DNA of 64,000 nt from Alphaproteobacteria bacterium. Its GTDB lineage: Bacteria; Pseudomonadota; Alphaproteobacteria; UBA9219; RGZA01. This document shows positions 9,242 through 17,880 of the stretch, piece by piece. The stretch is from the NCBI GenBank assembly GCA_033762625.1, contig JANRLI010000022.1, forward strand, positions 1-64,000, in the 5' to 3' direction. The number at the start of each line of letters is the position of its first letter. Within the stretch, counting starts at the first letter, position 1. Below the pieces are notes generated by a model, which was given only the letters and a program-made list of their open reading frames with translations, did not search any database and was not told where the DNA came from. Made by a program: the position numbers and the translations under genes.

Positions 9242-11032
9242 TTATGGCAAAAGTTTATTCCAATCCTTACCCTTGCGCTCCAAACTTACCCAGTCGTCAT
9301 TTTTGGGCATGCCAAAGGCCTGCATGGCTAATTCATCCTGAGGTGCAACCATAACTGCATCATAGCGTTCTGCAAAGCGTTTCACCGCTTCGGGCGTGTT
9401 TTCGCCAGTGTAATGGGTTACATAGCCGGTCAATTCGGGCTGATGTTGAGGCGATGCCATCAAACACCATTCAAAGCGTATCATGGTGTTTTCAAGGCCG
9501 TTGGTGTTGGTGCCAATCAGGCCAACTTTCCCTTGCGGCGGCATTTTTGCAAAAATAATACGTGCATAATCGCGTGTCGCCTGAATAGATGGCAGCGGCT
9601 TTTCAAACCCGTTCGATGTAACAAAGATAAGCGCTGCGGCTGGGATTGCCAGCACAAGCAATGAGCCAATACCACGCAGCAATAAACGATATTCTTCATA
9701 GCGTGGGCGCATAAATTCCACGATTTTTAAAATTACAATCATTATGGCCGCACATTGCAATTGCGACATATAACGAAAGAATGATGCTGCGGTTTTTATC
9801 TCCCATTCCGAAAAACGGCTACCGATATAGGCGAGCGTCAGGAATGCCCAATGCCCCAACGCTATGAGTGTAAAGCACATCACCAATTGGCGAAGTGGCG
9901 TTGCAGGTTTAAGTGCAGATGCCACGCCCCAAGCCATAAGCCCAAACAAAACGCCAAAGAAGCCGATTTTGTCAATGGCAGCCAGCCCCATCGCATTGAG
10001 CAGTTCGGGCAAAAACCACCATTGCCAGTCATGGAACGGTTTGAAGGTGAAAGCAAGGCCAGCAAGGTGGTGTGCCTTATAAAATTCCCAAAACCCGTTG
10101 ACGAGTAGAGCTGGAAGCATGCTGAGCAGCAGCGTTTTTAAAACATGCAGTTTGCGTGTTGGTGTGGTAACCCACAAACTGCCGACAACTAGTGCCAGCA
10201 TGAATATGTTGGCCTGTTTGATTTGCACAAACACAATTGAAAGCAACGCAAAGCTTAGGGCATATCCTCGTTCTGTTGTTTGGCAAAACTGCCAGCCCAC
10301 ATATACGAGTAAGCCCAGCAGCACGGCGGTCGTGTATTCGCCGTAAGCACTAAATAATAACGTCACATCCAGCGCAGGGTTGGCAAGTGTGATGGCAAGG
10401 AAGATGGCAACAAATAAACGCACCTTCTGCCAATTATCTTTGGTGTCGGGGTTGATTTGCTGCCCCAAAAATCCCGCAAACAACACCAGTAGAAATAAAT
10501 TCACTAGTGGTCCAACCACTTCTACGAATTGCCCAACAATCCATCCAACCGATGAAATCAGCAGCATAAGTCCATAAGGGTAAGCGGGCCATGCGGAATA
10601 GGCCACTGGTCCACCAGCGGCAGGGAAACGTCCATATTGGAATAGGAAATGTGCATTGGGCAGCCAATGGGACATATCATCCCATTCGCGCACGGGATAA
10701 TTGCAAAGGCCATACAACAGCGGAAGCAAGACAATAAGTCCTGCAAAAAATGTTATGGGCAATGATTTGGTTATGGTGCGGTCTTTTGAAAACATAAACA
10801 AGCCAGCAGCAAACAGTACCAGCAAGAACGCAATCATACCGCCGCCTGCCATCCATGGCGCTAATACCAGCATGAATAAAATACAAACCGCCCAACCGTA
10901 GAATGGGTTGAGGGCAGTGATATTTTCTTGAATGTTAAGCCATTTTGCAGTGCGTGCACCAACCATACCAAAGCTCAGAAAAATCAAAACACAAGCAGCA
11001 ATGATTTTCAGATTTAAAAGAATGCTATCCAT
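9242..11032 (-). CDS. Polytopic membrane protein, probable GT-C-type glycosyltransferase
   Basis: The 596-residue protein has about a dozen hydrophobic helices up to residue 485, then a soluble C-terminal domain of about 110 residues. Acidic residues in the first large loop (PVREWDDMSHWLPNAHF) resemble the catalytic Asp region of GT-C glycosyltransferases, which use polyprenyl-phosphate sugars at the periplasmic face. This family call is an inference; no close family name was recognised. It sits between lptG and surA on the same strand, 6 bases after lptG, so it may act in LPS or other envelope glycan assembly. An O-antigen ligase- or polymerase-like protein is the main alternative. Confidence 0.6.
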   Translation of the reverse strand: MDSILLNLKIIAACVLIFLSFGMVGARTAKWLNIQENITALNPFYGWAVCILFMLVLAPWMAGGGMIAFLLVLFAAGLFMFSKDRTITKSLPITFFAGLIVLLPLLYGLCNYPVREWDDMSHWLPNAHFLFQYGRFPAAGGPVAYSAWPAYPYGLMLLISSVGWIVGQFVEVVGPLVNLFLLVLFAGFLGQQINPDTKDNWQKVRLFVAIFLAITLANPALDVTLLFSAYGEYTTAVLLGLLVYVGWQFCQTTERGYALSFALLSIVFVQIKQANIFMLALVVGSLWVTTPTRKLHVLKTLLLSMLPALLVNGFWEFYKAHHLAGLAFTFKPFHDWQWWFLPELLNAMGLAAIDKIGFFGVLFGLMAWGVASALKPATPLRQLVMCFTLIALGHWAFLTLAYIGSRFSEWEIKTAASFFRYMSQLQCAAIMIVILKIVEFMRPRYEEYRLLLRGIGSLLVLAIPAAALIFVTSNGFEKPLPSIQATRDYARIIFAKMPPQGKVGLIGTNTNGLENTMIRFEWCLMASPQHQPELTGYVTHYTGENTPEAVKRFAERYDAVMVAPQDELAMQAFGMPKNDDWVSLERKGKDWNKLLP

Positions 11033-11038
11033 GCGCGC

Positions 11039-12121
11039 CTAACCGTCTTCAAGGTGGAGGAGGGCGGTCGCGCCAGCGCTTAGCGCAATCAGCGGTGTTG
11101 CAAAAGCTGCTAGTAAGGTAGGCAAGCTTTGATTTGCGCCAAGCGTATAAATTACATCATTAAATCCAAAGGCAAAGCTTCCCACACATAATCCCCCCAG
11201 CGCTGTGATGAACGCGCCGCCTTGGCGCGCCATTCCAAGCGAGAAACAAGCCGCAAAAAAGACCATTGCACAAAGAAACACAGGCTGTGCCAGTAATGAA
11301 TAATACAACATCCGGTGACGTGTACCGGGGAATCCCGTTGCCTCGAGCGATGTAATGAAGCTCGGCAATTCCCAGAATGAAATGGTATTCGGGCTCGACA
11401 TGCTTTCTTGAATTTTTTCAATCGTCAATTCAGTTGGCAAATTATAAGCAGTGAGTTTCTGTGGCGGTTTGTTTTTCCAGTTGAACCAGCCATCCGTAAT
11501 TTTCCAATTGCCTTTTTGTAACACCGCTTGCTCTGCATCAATGCGTCCAAGATACGCATTATCCTTATCATAGATAAATGCAATAAGTGGTTTGATAGTG
11601 AGTGGGTCAAGCGTTACCGCATCTGCATGGAGAAGGAAATTTCCATCTGTATTTTTTTGGCGTAACCAAAGCCCGGCTGAGGATAAATCCAGCAATGCGC
11701 TGCGGTCGATATATCGTTCTTCCAATTCCTGATAAGATTTTTTCATAAGTGCGCCAAGTGGGTTCACAATACACAGATATCCAACGCTTAGGCAAAAGGT
11801 GCACACCAGAACGGGGAATAAAAATTGCCATACGGAAACCCCGATTGCGCGCACTATAATTAGCTCCTGCGTGCGAGTAAGGCGCCACAACGTCAGCATT
11901 GCAGCAAATAAAGCAATAAAAGGCAAAATTTTCTGGCCAATATCTGGCAAGTTCAAAAACGCCATCATCAACACGATGCCATAAGTTACATCGGGTTTGG
12001 TGCTGGTGCGCCGAATAAGCTCAATCGCATCAAAAACGAATACGACGCTCAGTAAACCAATTAAAATAATCAGAAACCATTTAAGATATTGCTTGCCAAT
12101 ATAGATGGGTAGGATTTGCAT
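11039..12121 (-). CDS. lptG: LPS export permease LptG
   Basis: LptG is one of the two membrane subunits of the LptB2FG ABC transporter that extracts LPS from the inner membrane. The 360-residue product has three helices near the N-terminus (from IGKQYLKWFLIILIG), a periplasmic beta-jellyroll region and three C-terminal helices. I use the Met at 12121, not a longer upstream frame, because a strong GGAGG site lies 4 bases before it, and this start overlaps the lptF stop by one base (TAATG). The downstream membrane protein follows after 6 bases. Confidence 0.95.
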   Translation of the reverse strand: MQILPIYIGKQYLKWFLIILIGLLSVVFVFDAIELIRRTSTKPDVTYGIVLMMAFLNLPDIGQKILPFIALFAAMLTLWRLTRTQELIIVRAIGVSVWQFLFPVLVCTFCLSVGYLCIVNPLGALMKKSYQELEERYIDRSALLDLSSAGLWLRQKNTDGNFLLHADAVTLDPLTIKPLIAFIYDKDNAYLGRIDAEQAVLQKGNWKITDGWFNWKNKPPQKLTAYNLPTELTIEKIQESMSSPNTISFWELPSFITSLEATGFPGTRHRMLYYSLLAQPVFLCAMVFFAACFSLGMARQGGAFITALGGLCVGSFAFGFNDVIYTLGANQSLPTLLAAFATPLIALSAGATALLHLEDG

Positions 12122-13239
12122 TATTCCTCCGCCGCTATTGTTTTGAGCACAGGGCGCGAAACTTTGTCTTGCGCTAGGCGGTGCAGTGCAATCGGCAGTG
12201 GTACCAACGCAATCAGGTAAAGACCAAGCACGAACCATATATGTTTGGCAATCATATTCACTACCGAAAGCATCACCGCTTCCAGAAGAATAACTGTTGC
12301 AGCCGCCAGGATAATTTTACGCGTGATGCCACGGCGGTCAAAACTTCCTGTTAAAATAAACATGCACGAAATTAACACAAACGTGATGGCAAGAAACGGC
12401 ATGGTCAGGCGCATATGGAATTCTGCAAGAAACCGCATCGCGGTTTGTGGCGTTGCATCTGTTCCTGATGGGGTAAGCAATTCATCCATCATGCGTTCAC
12501 GTGGTTCGCGCCAGCGGGAGCTGAAATTATCGTCCAACGCCCCTAAATCGACCATATAGCTGTCGAAACTAAGCTGCGACAGATTGCCGGTTTTGCGGTC
12601 AACATCCTGTCTTACGCCGTTTTTCACCAGCACCTGCGGGCCATGCACGCCGTGAATAAGTTCGCCGGATTCAGACATGATCGTGACCGGTTTTTCAGGC
12701 TTGCGTGTATCGTGAATAAGAATGCCAAGCATCTGGCCTTCATGGCCACGCTCATGGGCGTAGAAGGTCAATCCTTCTTTGATGTCATTAAAGCTTCCGG
12801 TGCGTAGCAATAGCACCGAATGGTCATCGCGGATTTGGTATTGCAATCGCACCAATTCATGATTAGCGATGGGCGCAATATAGGTTGAAAGCGCATAACC
12901 GATTAAGGCAACCACAACACCCACATAAAATGCAGGCATAGTCAGCGCCATGGGACCCATACCGCTGGCCTGCATCACCACCAATTCGCTTTCCATGATC
13001 ATGCGATGGTAAACGAATAGCGCGCCGACCATAAGACTTAGGGGAAGAACAAGCGGTAAAAAGGTCGGCAGGATTAAGAGCATCAATTTAATAAATGACC
13101 ACAATGTGCCGCCATTATTAATGACGAGGGCGAGCAGCTTAATTGACTGTGAAAACCAGATAACAATGGTCAGTGCCAGGCACGAAAACAGTACCGAGAG
13201 TAAAATCTGCCTGAAAAGATAAAAGCTAACGCGATTCAT
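12121..13239 (-). CDS. lptF: LPS export permease LptF
   Basis: The 372-residue protein begins MNRVSFYLFRQ, the usual LptF opening, and has the six-helix YjgP/YjgQ layout with a periplasmic domain between helices three and four. It includes the family region in which lipid-exposed helices carry SELVVMQASGMGP. LptF pairs with LptG and ATPase LptB to drive LPS to the Lpt bridge. A longer frame exists to 13314 but would extend into the divergent promoter region. The stop overlaps lptG by one base. Confidence 0.95.
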   Translation of the reverse strand: MNRVSFYLFRQILLSVLFSCLALTIVIWFSQSIKLLALVINNGGTLWSFIKLMLLILPTFLPLVLPLSLMVGALFVYHRMIMESELVVMQASGMGPMALTMPAFYVGVVVALIGYALSTYIAPIANHELVRLQYQIRDDHSVLLLRTGSFNDIKEGLTFYAHERGHEGQMLGILIHDTRKPEKPVTIMSESGELIHGVHGPQVLVKNGVRQDVDRKTGNLSQLSFDSYMVDLGALDDNFSSRWREPRERMMDELLTPSGTDATPQTAMRFLAEFHMRLTMPFLAITFVLISCMFILTGSFDRRGITRKIILAAATVILLEAVMLSVVNMIAKHIWFVLGLYLIALVPLPIALHRLAQDKVSRPVLKTIAAEE

Positions 13240-13269
13240 GAAGGGTAACTTGCCAGCGGTGTATGTTGC

Positions 13270-13299
13270 TTTATATTCTGGTTTGCAGCAAAAGTCCAA
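13270..13299 (-). promoter_or_regulatory. Putative lptF promoter
   Basis: On the minus strand, TTGGAC (13299-13294) and TATAAA (13275-13270) are 18 bases apart. This would place the transcript start about 25 bases before the lptF ATG. The 95-base gap between lptF and the divergent pepA must hold promoters for both genes; no convincing pepA promoter was picked out. Confidence 0.4.
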
Positions 13300-13334
13300 A
13301 CTGCTTCTATCCATCCAGCCTTAAGGTATTTTTA

Positions 13335-14828
13335 ATGAAAATCTCGTTTTCGCCCGCACGCTTGCCCGCCAATGCTTGCCTTGTCTTAGCCGTTACCGAA
13401 GGCCCAGAATGGGGCGCTGTGGGTAAATCCCTTAACAAGAAAAGTGATGGCCATCTGGCATCCCTTGCCAAGAAGCACCACTTCAGCGGCAAGAAGGGAG
13501 AGGTTCTAACACTCCTTTCGCCAACCGGAATGTCGCTTGACCGTTTGGTGCTCATCGGGCTTGGCGCTGAAAAAGATTTAACCGAACAACGTATCGTGGA
13601 AGCAGGTGGCGCGGGCCTTGCATCTGTACCTGTTACTAAATTCAGTGAAGTCTATGGCGCGATTGATGTGGGCAGCAAGGAAGCAGCGAATGCTTCCGCA
13701 CAATTTGCGCAAGGTTTCGCGCTGCGTTCATACCGTTTTGATAAATACTTCACCAAAACTCCGAAAGATAAACTGCCCACGTTAAAAAAACTGACCGTGC
13801 TGGTTGATGACACAAAGCAATCGCAAAAGGCCTTCGCTCGATATGATGCCGTGAATAAAGGCGTATTCCTTGCCCGCAATCTGGTTAGTGAGCCTGCAAA
13901 TGTCATTTATCCTGCGAGCTATGCAGCGGAAGTTTCAAAGCTCAAAACATTGGGTGTAAAAGTTGAAGTGCTGGGCGTAAAAGAGCTCACTAAGCTTGGT
14001 ATGGGTTCATTGCTATGCGTTGCGCAGGGTAGTGAAAAAGACGCGCGCGTTGTGGTGTTGCATTATAAAGGGAACCCAAAGGCTAAGGATAAACGTCCGG
14101 TAGCGTTTGTCGGCAAGGGTGTGACCTTTGATACCGGCGGTATTTCATTAAAGCCCGCAGGCGGTATGGAAGATATGAAATACGATATGGCGGGTTCTGC
14201 TGCTGTGGTTGGTACCATCACCGCGCTTGCATCACGTAAAGCAAAAGTAAATGCCGTCGGCGTAATCGGTTTGGTTGAAAACATGCCAAGCGGTAAAGCA
14301 ACCCGCCCGGGCGATGTTGTAAAAAGCATGTCCGGCCAAACGATTGAAGTAATTAACACCGATGCAGAAGGCCGTTTGGTGTTGTGCGATTTACTCACCT
14401 ATACGCAGGAAAAGCTCAAGCCACGTTTCATGATCAATCTTGCAACGCTCACTGGTGCAATTGTTATGGCGCTGGGCAACGAACACGCAGGCTTGTTCAG
14501 CAACAATGACGAATTGTCGCAACAATTGCTAAAGGCAGGCTTGGCGGTTGAAGAAAAGCTGTGGCGCTTCCCGATGACGGAAGCTTATGACCGTCAGTTG
14601 AACAGTGATATTGCGGATATGAAAAACGCATCGAATGAACGCGTACCGGGCAGTATTTACGGTGCACAATTCCTTGCACGCTTTGTCGATAAAAAAGTGC
14701 CATGGGCACATCTGGATATCGCGGGTATGGCATGGACGAAGCGCGATTTGCCCGCATGCCCCAAAGGTGCCACGGCATACGGTGTACGCTTGCTTGAAAA
14801 GCTCGTGACCGATAATTACGAAGCGTAA
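13335..14828 (+). CDS. pepA: Cytosolic leucyl aminopeptidase
   Basis: The 497-residue product is an M17 aminopeptidase, a hexameric two-metal enzyme that removes N-terminal residues from peptides. Metal and active-site motifs are seen at GKGVTFDTGGISLKP and NTDAEGRLVL. The N-terminal macro-like domain is complete. The start MKISFSPARLP is preceded by AAGG. The divergent lptF and downstream holC reproduce a gene order common in Proteobacteria (pepA-holC, facing lptFG). Confidence 0.97.
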   Translation: MKISFSPARLPANACLVLAVTEGPEWGAVGKSLNKKSDGHLASLAKKHHFSGKKGEVLTLLSPTGMSLDRLVLIGLGAEKDLTEQRIVEAGGAGLASVPVTKFSEVYGAIDVGSKEAANASAQFAQGFALRSYRFDKYFTKTPKDKLPTLKKLTVLVDDTKQSQKAFARYDAVNKGVFLARNLVSEPANVIYPASYAAEVSKLKTLGVKVEVLGVKELTKLGMGSLLCVAQGSEKDARVVVLHYKGNPKAKDKRPVAFVGKGVTFDTGGISLKPAGGMEDMKYDMAGSAAVVGTITALASRKAKVNAVGVIGLVENMPSGKATRPGDVVKSMSGQTIEVINTDAEGRLVLCDLLTYTQEKLKPRFMINLATLTGAIVMALGNEHAGLFSNNDELSQQLLKAGLAVEEKLWRFPMTEAYDRQLNSDIADMKNASNERVPGSIYGAQFLARFVDKKVPWAHLDIAGMAWTKRDLPACPKGATAYGVRLLEKLVTDNYEA

Positions 14829-14841
14829 CTTCACTAGCGGT

Positions 14842-14867
14842 TGCGCCCCGCTTTTTTATTGGGCGCA
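14842..14867 (+). terminator. Stem-loop after pepA
   Basis: TGCGCCC (14842-14848) pairs with GGGCGCA (14861-14867) around a T-rich 12-base loop. No T-run follows the stem, so it may be a weak terminator or a processing hairpin between pepA and holC. Confidence 0.35.
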
Positions 14868-14883
14868 GAGTGAGTGAAAAAAT

Positions 14884-15330
14884 ATGACTGAGATACGCTT
14901 TTATCATCTTAGCCAGAAAAGCCTGACACAGGCCTTACCAGAATTGCTTGAAAAAGTAATCGAACGCGGTTGGCGGGCGGTTGTTATGGCATCTTCGCCC
15001 GAACGGGTGGAAGCGCTTACGCAAACCCTGTGGACCTATAATGACCGCGGGTTTTTACCGCATGGCAACGCCAAGGATGGTAATGCGGAAATGCAACCCA
15101 TCTGGCTTACGCCCAAAGATGAAAACCCGAATAAGGCAAACGTGTTGATGCTCACGGAAAATACAACATCTGAAAATTTGTCATCTTATGAACTGGTGTG
15201 CCAGTTGTTTGATGAACAGGATGAAGGCGCGGTAGATGCTGCGCGCACGCGCTGGGCAGAATATAAGGGCTTAGGCCATGCGCTGACCTATTGGCAGCAA
15301 AGCGAAACCGGATGGGCAAAGCGTGCCTAA
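14884..15330 (+). CDS. holC: DNA polymerase III chi subunit
   Basis: This 148-residue protein has the HolC fold signature: an opening RFYHLSQKSLTQALPELL, the middle region RAVVMASSPERVEAL, and the LWTYNDRGFLPHG block. HolC links the clamp-loader (through HolD, where present) to SSB at the replication fork. It follows pepA by 55 bases, as in many Proteobacteria. The last residues read LTYWQQSETGWAKRA, a usual HolC ending. Confidence 0.93.
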   Translation: MTEIRFYHLSQKSLTQALPELLEKVIERGWRAVVMASSPERVEALTQTLWTYNDRGFLPHGNAKDGNAEMQPIWLTPKDENPNKANVLMLTENTTSENLSSYELVCQLFDEQDEGAVDAARTRWAEYKGLGHALTYWQQSETGWAKRA

Positions 15331-15332
15331 TT

Positions 15333-15917
15333 TTATTCGGCTGGCTTTCCTATCTGTCTGCGGCGAATAACCAGATAAACATACATCGTGGTATTCACAA
15401 CAATCATCGCACAAGGAAAAATAATATTCACCAGACTGTAATTCTGCATCGCCAGCAATGCGAAAACATGTTTTGGCGGGCACATAATGTAGGTTATGAC
15501 ATTTTCATCATATGGTTTATTCCATGATTTGCGTACCGTCGGGCCGTATGCAATCACATCAATAATGGTTGATAGGATAATGGAATAAAGAGGATCCTTG
15601 GCAATAATCCATAACGGAATGGCGCTAAGTCCACCGATAAAATAAAACCAATCGCTGCGCGTGATATTTTTATCAGCATATTTGAATGACTGAAAGACGA
15701 TTAAGATATTGCATAATAGCGTGAACCCAGATGCCCATGCACCTGCGCCAGCTTTGCTTGAAAGCTGTCCCATAAAGACCACTGCTGTTGGAATTGCCCA
15801 AATTACCCATGTAAACAGATGTGGTTTTGTTTGCCCCTTATGAACTGTAAGCATATAGGGCAACATGGAAAGCAGCGCGAATATTACGCTTATATAACCG
15901 TATATTTCTTTGCTCAT
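15333..15917 (-). CDS. PQ-loop-like integral membrane protein
   Basis: The 194-residue protein has about six or seven membrane helices. The loop HKGQTKPHLFTWVIW after the second helix resembles the Pro-containing segment of PQ-loop/SWEET-like small transporters, and a related element (VRKSWNKPYDENVITY) follows later, suggesting an internal repeat. No substrate can be inferred. It is convergent with holC (2 bases apart) and 18 bases upstream of mltG on the same strand in the reverse sense. Treat the family call as tentative. Confidence 0.55.
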   Translation of the reverse strand: MSKEIYGYISVIFALLSMLPYMLTVHKGQTKPHLFTWVIWAIPTAVVFMGQLSSKAGAGAWASGFTLLCNILIVFQSFKYADKNITRSDWFYFIGGLSAIPLWIIAKDPLYSIILSTIIDVIAYGPTVRKSWNKPYDENVITYIMCPPKHVFALLAMQNYSLVNIIFPCAMIVVNTTMYVYLVIRRRQIGKPAE

Positions 15918-15935
15918 CGTATTATATTCTGCGAA

Positions 15936-16901
15936 TTACTTATTTATCTTATGCCAGTTCGCGACATTTCGGTTGTGTTCTTCCAGCGTTTCGGCAAATG
16001 CGTGCCCGCCAGTTCCATCCGCAACAAAATAGAAATACGCATTACGTTCAGGCAAGGCTGCGGCCATTATTGCGGCCTTACCTGGATTAGCGATCGGGCC
16101 AGGCGGCAGTGCAGGAATTGTATAAGTGTTGTAGGGGGTGGGAGTACGCAAATCATTCGCTGTCAACTGACGGCCCAGCGGTCTGTTGCCAAGCGTAATG
16201 CCATACGTAACGGTTGGGTCGGATTGAAGCATCATTCCTTTTCGCAAGCGATTGATGAATACGCCTGCAACACGTCGGCGTTCCGCGTCAATGCCAGTCT
16301 CTTTTTCAACAATCGATGCAAGTGTAAGAAGTTGCTGAGGGCCGGTTAGCGGCGTTTCGCTATCACGCTGTGCCCATGCGGTCATCAAAGTTTCTGTCAT
16401 TGCCTTTTGCATTTCCTTGATTTTGGAATTGCGGTCATCGCCCAACGTAAACTGATAGGTATCGGGAAGGAGGGAGCCTTCAGCAGGTAAAGGTTCAATC
16501 CGACCACTTAATCCCTGCTCGGCATTTAAAATTTGTACAATTTCGGCAACGGTGCGGCCTTCAGGGATGGTGAATTTGCGTTTCACAATGTCGCCTGCTG
16601 ACATCTTGGAAATAGCTTCACCCAGTGTCAGATGCGGAGCGAACATATATTCGCCTGCTTTTAATTCGGGTTGATGTTGCAGAAAATAGCGGATGCGGAA
16701 CAGCAGCGCGGATTTAATAATGCCTTCCTGTTCCAGCTTTTGCGCAATCCCAGTCGCGTTGGAGCCTCGCGCGATAATTACAGTTTTTGGTTCGCTTAGT
16801 TCACTTGGTTTCTGCAATTGATAAAACAGATATGCGCCACTGCCACCCAGCAGGATGATTAATAGAAATAAGGTTGAAAGGCAGCCATATAAGAATCTCA
16901 T
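15936..16901 (-). CDS. mltG: Endolytic murein transglycosylase
   Basis: MltG cleaves nascent glycan strands and is anchored in the inner membrane. The 321-residue protein has one N-terminal helix (about residues 5-28), a LysM-like region, and a YceG domain. The catalytic glutamate lies in ASIVEKETG, followed by the hallmark FINRLRKGMMLQSDPTV. The C-terminal motif YNTYTIPALPPGPIANPG is also typical. Upstream on the same strand is the epimerase gene, only 7 bases away. Usual neighbours in Alphaproteobacteria are fabF, acpP and gmk, which are not adjacent here. Confidence 0.96.
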   Translation of the reverse strand: MRFLYGCLSTLFLLIILLGGSGAYLFYQLQKPSELSEPKTVIIARGSNATGIAQKLEQEGIIKSALLFRIRYFLQHQPELKAGEYMFAPHLTLGEAISKMSAGDIVKRKFTIPEGRTVAEIVQILNAEQGLSGRIEPLPAEGSLLPDTYQFTLGDDRNSKIKEMQKAMTETLMTAWAQRDSETPLTGPQQLLTLASIVEKETGIDAERRRVAGVFINRLRKGMMLQSDPTVTYGITLGNRPLGRQLTANDLRTPTPYNTYTIPALPPGPIANPGKAAIMAAALPERNAYFYFVADGTGGHAFAETLEEHNRNVANWHKINK

Positions 16902-16908
16902 TTAAAAA

Positions 16909-17880
16909 CTATAGCTTATTATAATTTTTATACCACGCAACAAAGCGGGGGATTCCTTCATCTATCGCAGTTTTGGGAACAAAGCCGAGGATTTGCGTGC
17001 TTTCGGTGATATCTGCGCTGGTTGATGGTACATCACCCGGTTGAATAGGTTGAAAATCATAAATGGCTTTCTTGCCTAGCGCGCTTTCCAAAACGCTGAT
17101 GAAATCAGTCAGTTTTTCTGGATGTGAATTGCCTAAGTTGAATACGCGATGCGGCACGTTGTCTGCTGTAACAGATAATGGGTTGCTTAGTGTTGCCAGA
17201 ATTCCATCAACAATATCGTCAATATAAGTAAAGTCGCGTTGCATCTTGCCATGATTGAACACAGCAATCGGCTCACCAGCCAAAATATTCTTCGTGAATA
17301 AAAATGCCGCCATATCTGGGCGACCCCATGGGCCATAGACGGTAAAGAAACGTAGCCCCGTAGCCGGAAAGCCAAACAGGTGCGCATAGTTATATGCCAT
17401 CAATTCGCCCGCACGCTTGGTTGCGGCATAAAGTGATACCGGCTTTTCAACTGCATCCTTGATGGAGAAAGGGATTTTGGTATTCCCGCCATACACTGAT
17501 GATGAGCTGGCATAGACAAAATGCTTTAAATTCGGGGTATTTCGTGCCAATTCCAACATCGTTAAATGGCCGGTAATATTGCTATCAATATAGGCTTGGG
17601 GATTTTTAAGTGAGTAACGTACGCCAGCTTGCGCTGCCAAATGAATGATGTGCGTAATGGTTTTAGGCAAATTAGCAATGGCGGCTTTGTCGGCCACATC
17701 CATTTTAAAAAACTGGAAATTTTTTTGCGGTAACAATTGATCAAGTCGCGCCTGTTTCAAATTCACATCGTAATAGGTGTTGAGATTATCAATGCCGATG
17801 ACTTCTTCACCGCGCTTCAACAGTGCCTGTACCGTGTGAAAACCGATAAATCCTGCGGCGCCTGTTACCAGAATAGCCAT
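16909..17880 (-). CDS. NAD-dependent nucleotide-sugar epimerase, UDP-glucuronate/TviC type
   Basis: This 323-residue extended SDR has the Rossmann motif TGAAGFIGFH, the catalytic YxxxK in YAATK, and the family phrases VYASSSSVYGGN and RFFTVYGPWGRPDM. The last two are typical of UDP-glucuronate 4-epimerases and the Vi-antigen enzyme TviC. The substrate is probably a UDP-uronic acid or UDP-HexNAcA, given the partner gene. The start codon overlaps the stop of the dehydrogenase by one base (TAATG), so the two work together in making a surface polysaccharide precursor. Confidence 0.88.
   Translation of the reverse strand: MAILVTGAAGFIGFHTVQALLKRGEEVIGIDNLNTYYDVNLKQARLDQLLPQKNFQFFKMDVADKAAIANLPKTITHIIHLAAQAGVRYSLKNPQAYIDSNITGHLTMLELARNTPNLKHFVYASSSSVYGGNTKIPFSIKDAVEKPVSLYAATKRAGELMAYNYAHLFGFPATGLRFFTVYGPWGRPDMAAFLFTKNILAGEPIAVFNHGKMQRDFTYIDDIVDGILATLSNPLSVTADNVPHRVFNLGNSHPEKLTDFISVLESALGKKAIYDFQPIQPGDVPSTSADITESTQILGFVPKTAIDEGIPRFVAWYKNYNKL

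Noticed and set aside
12122-12238. A longer N-terminus for LptG
   Set aside because: The extra residues do not resemble LptG, they overlap lptF, and the inner start has GGAGG directly before it.
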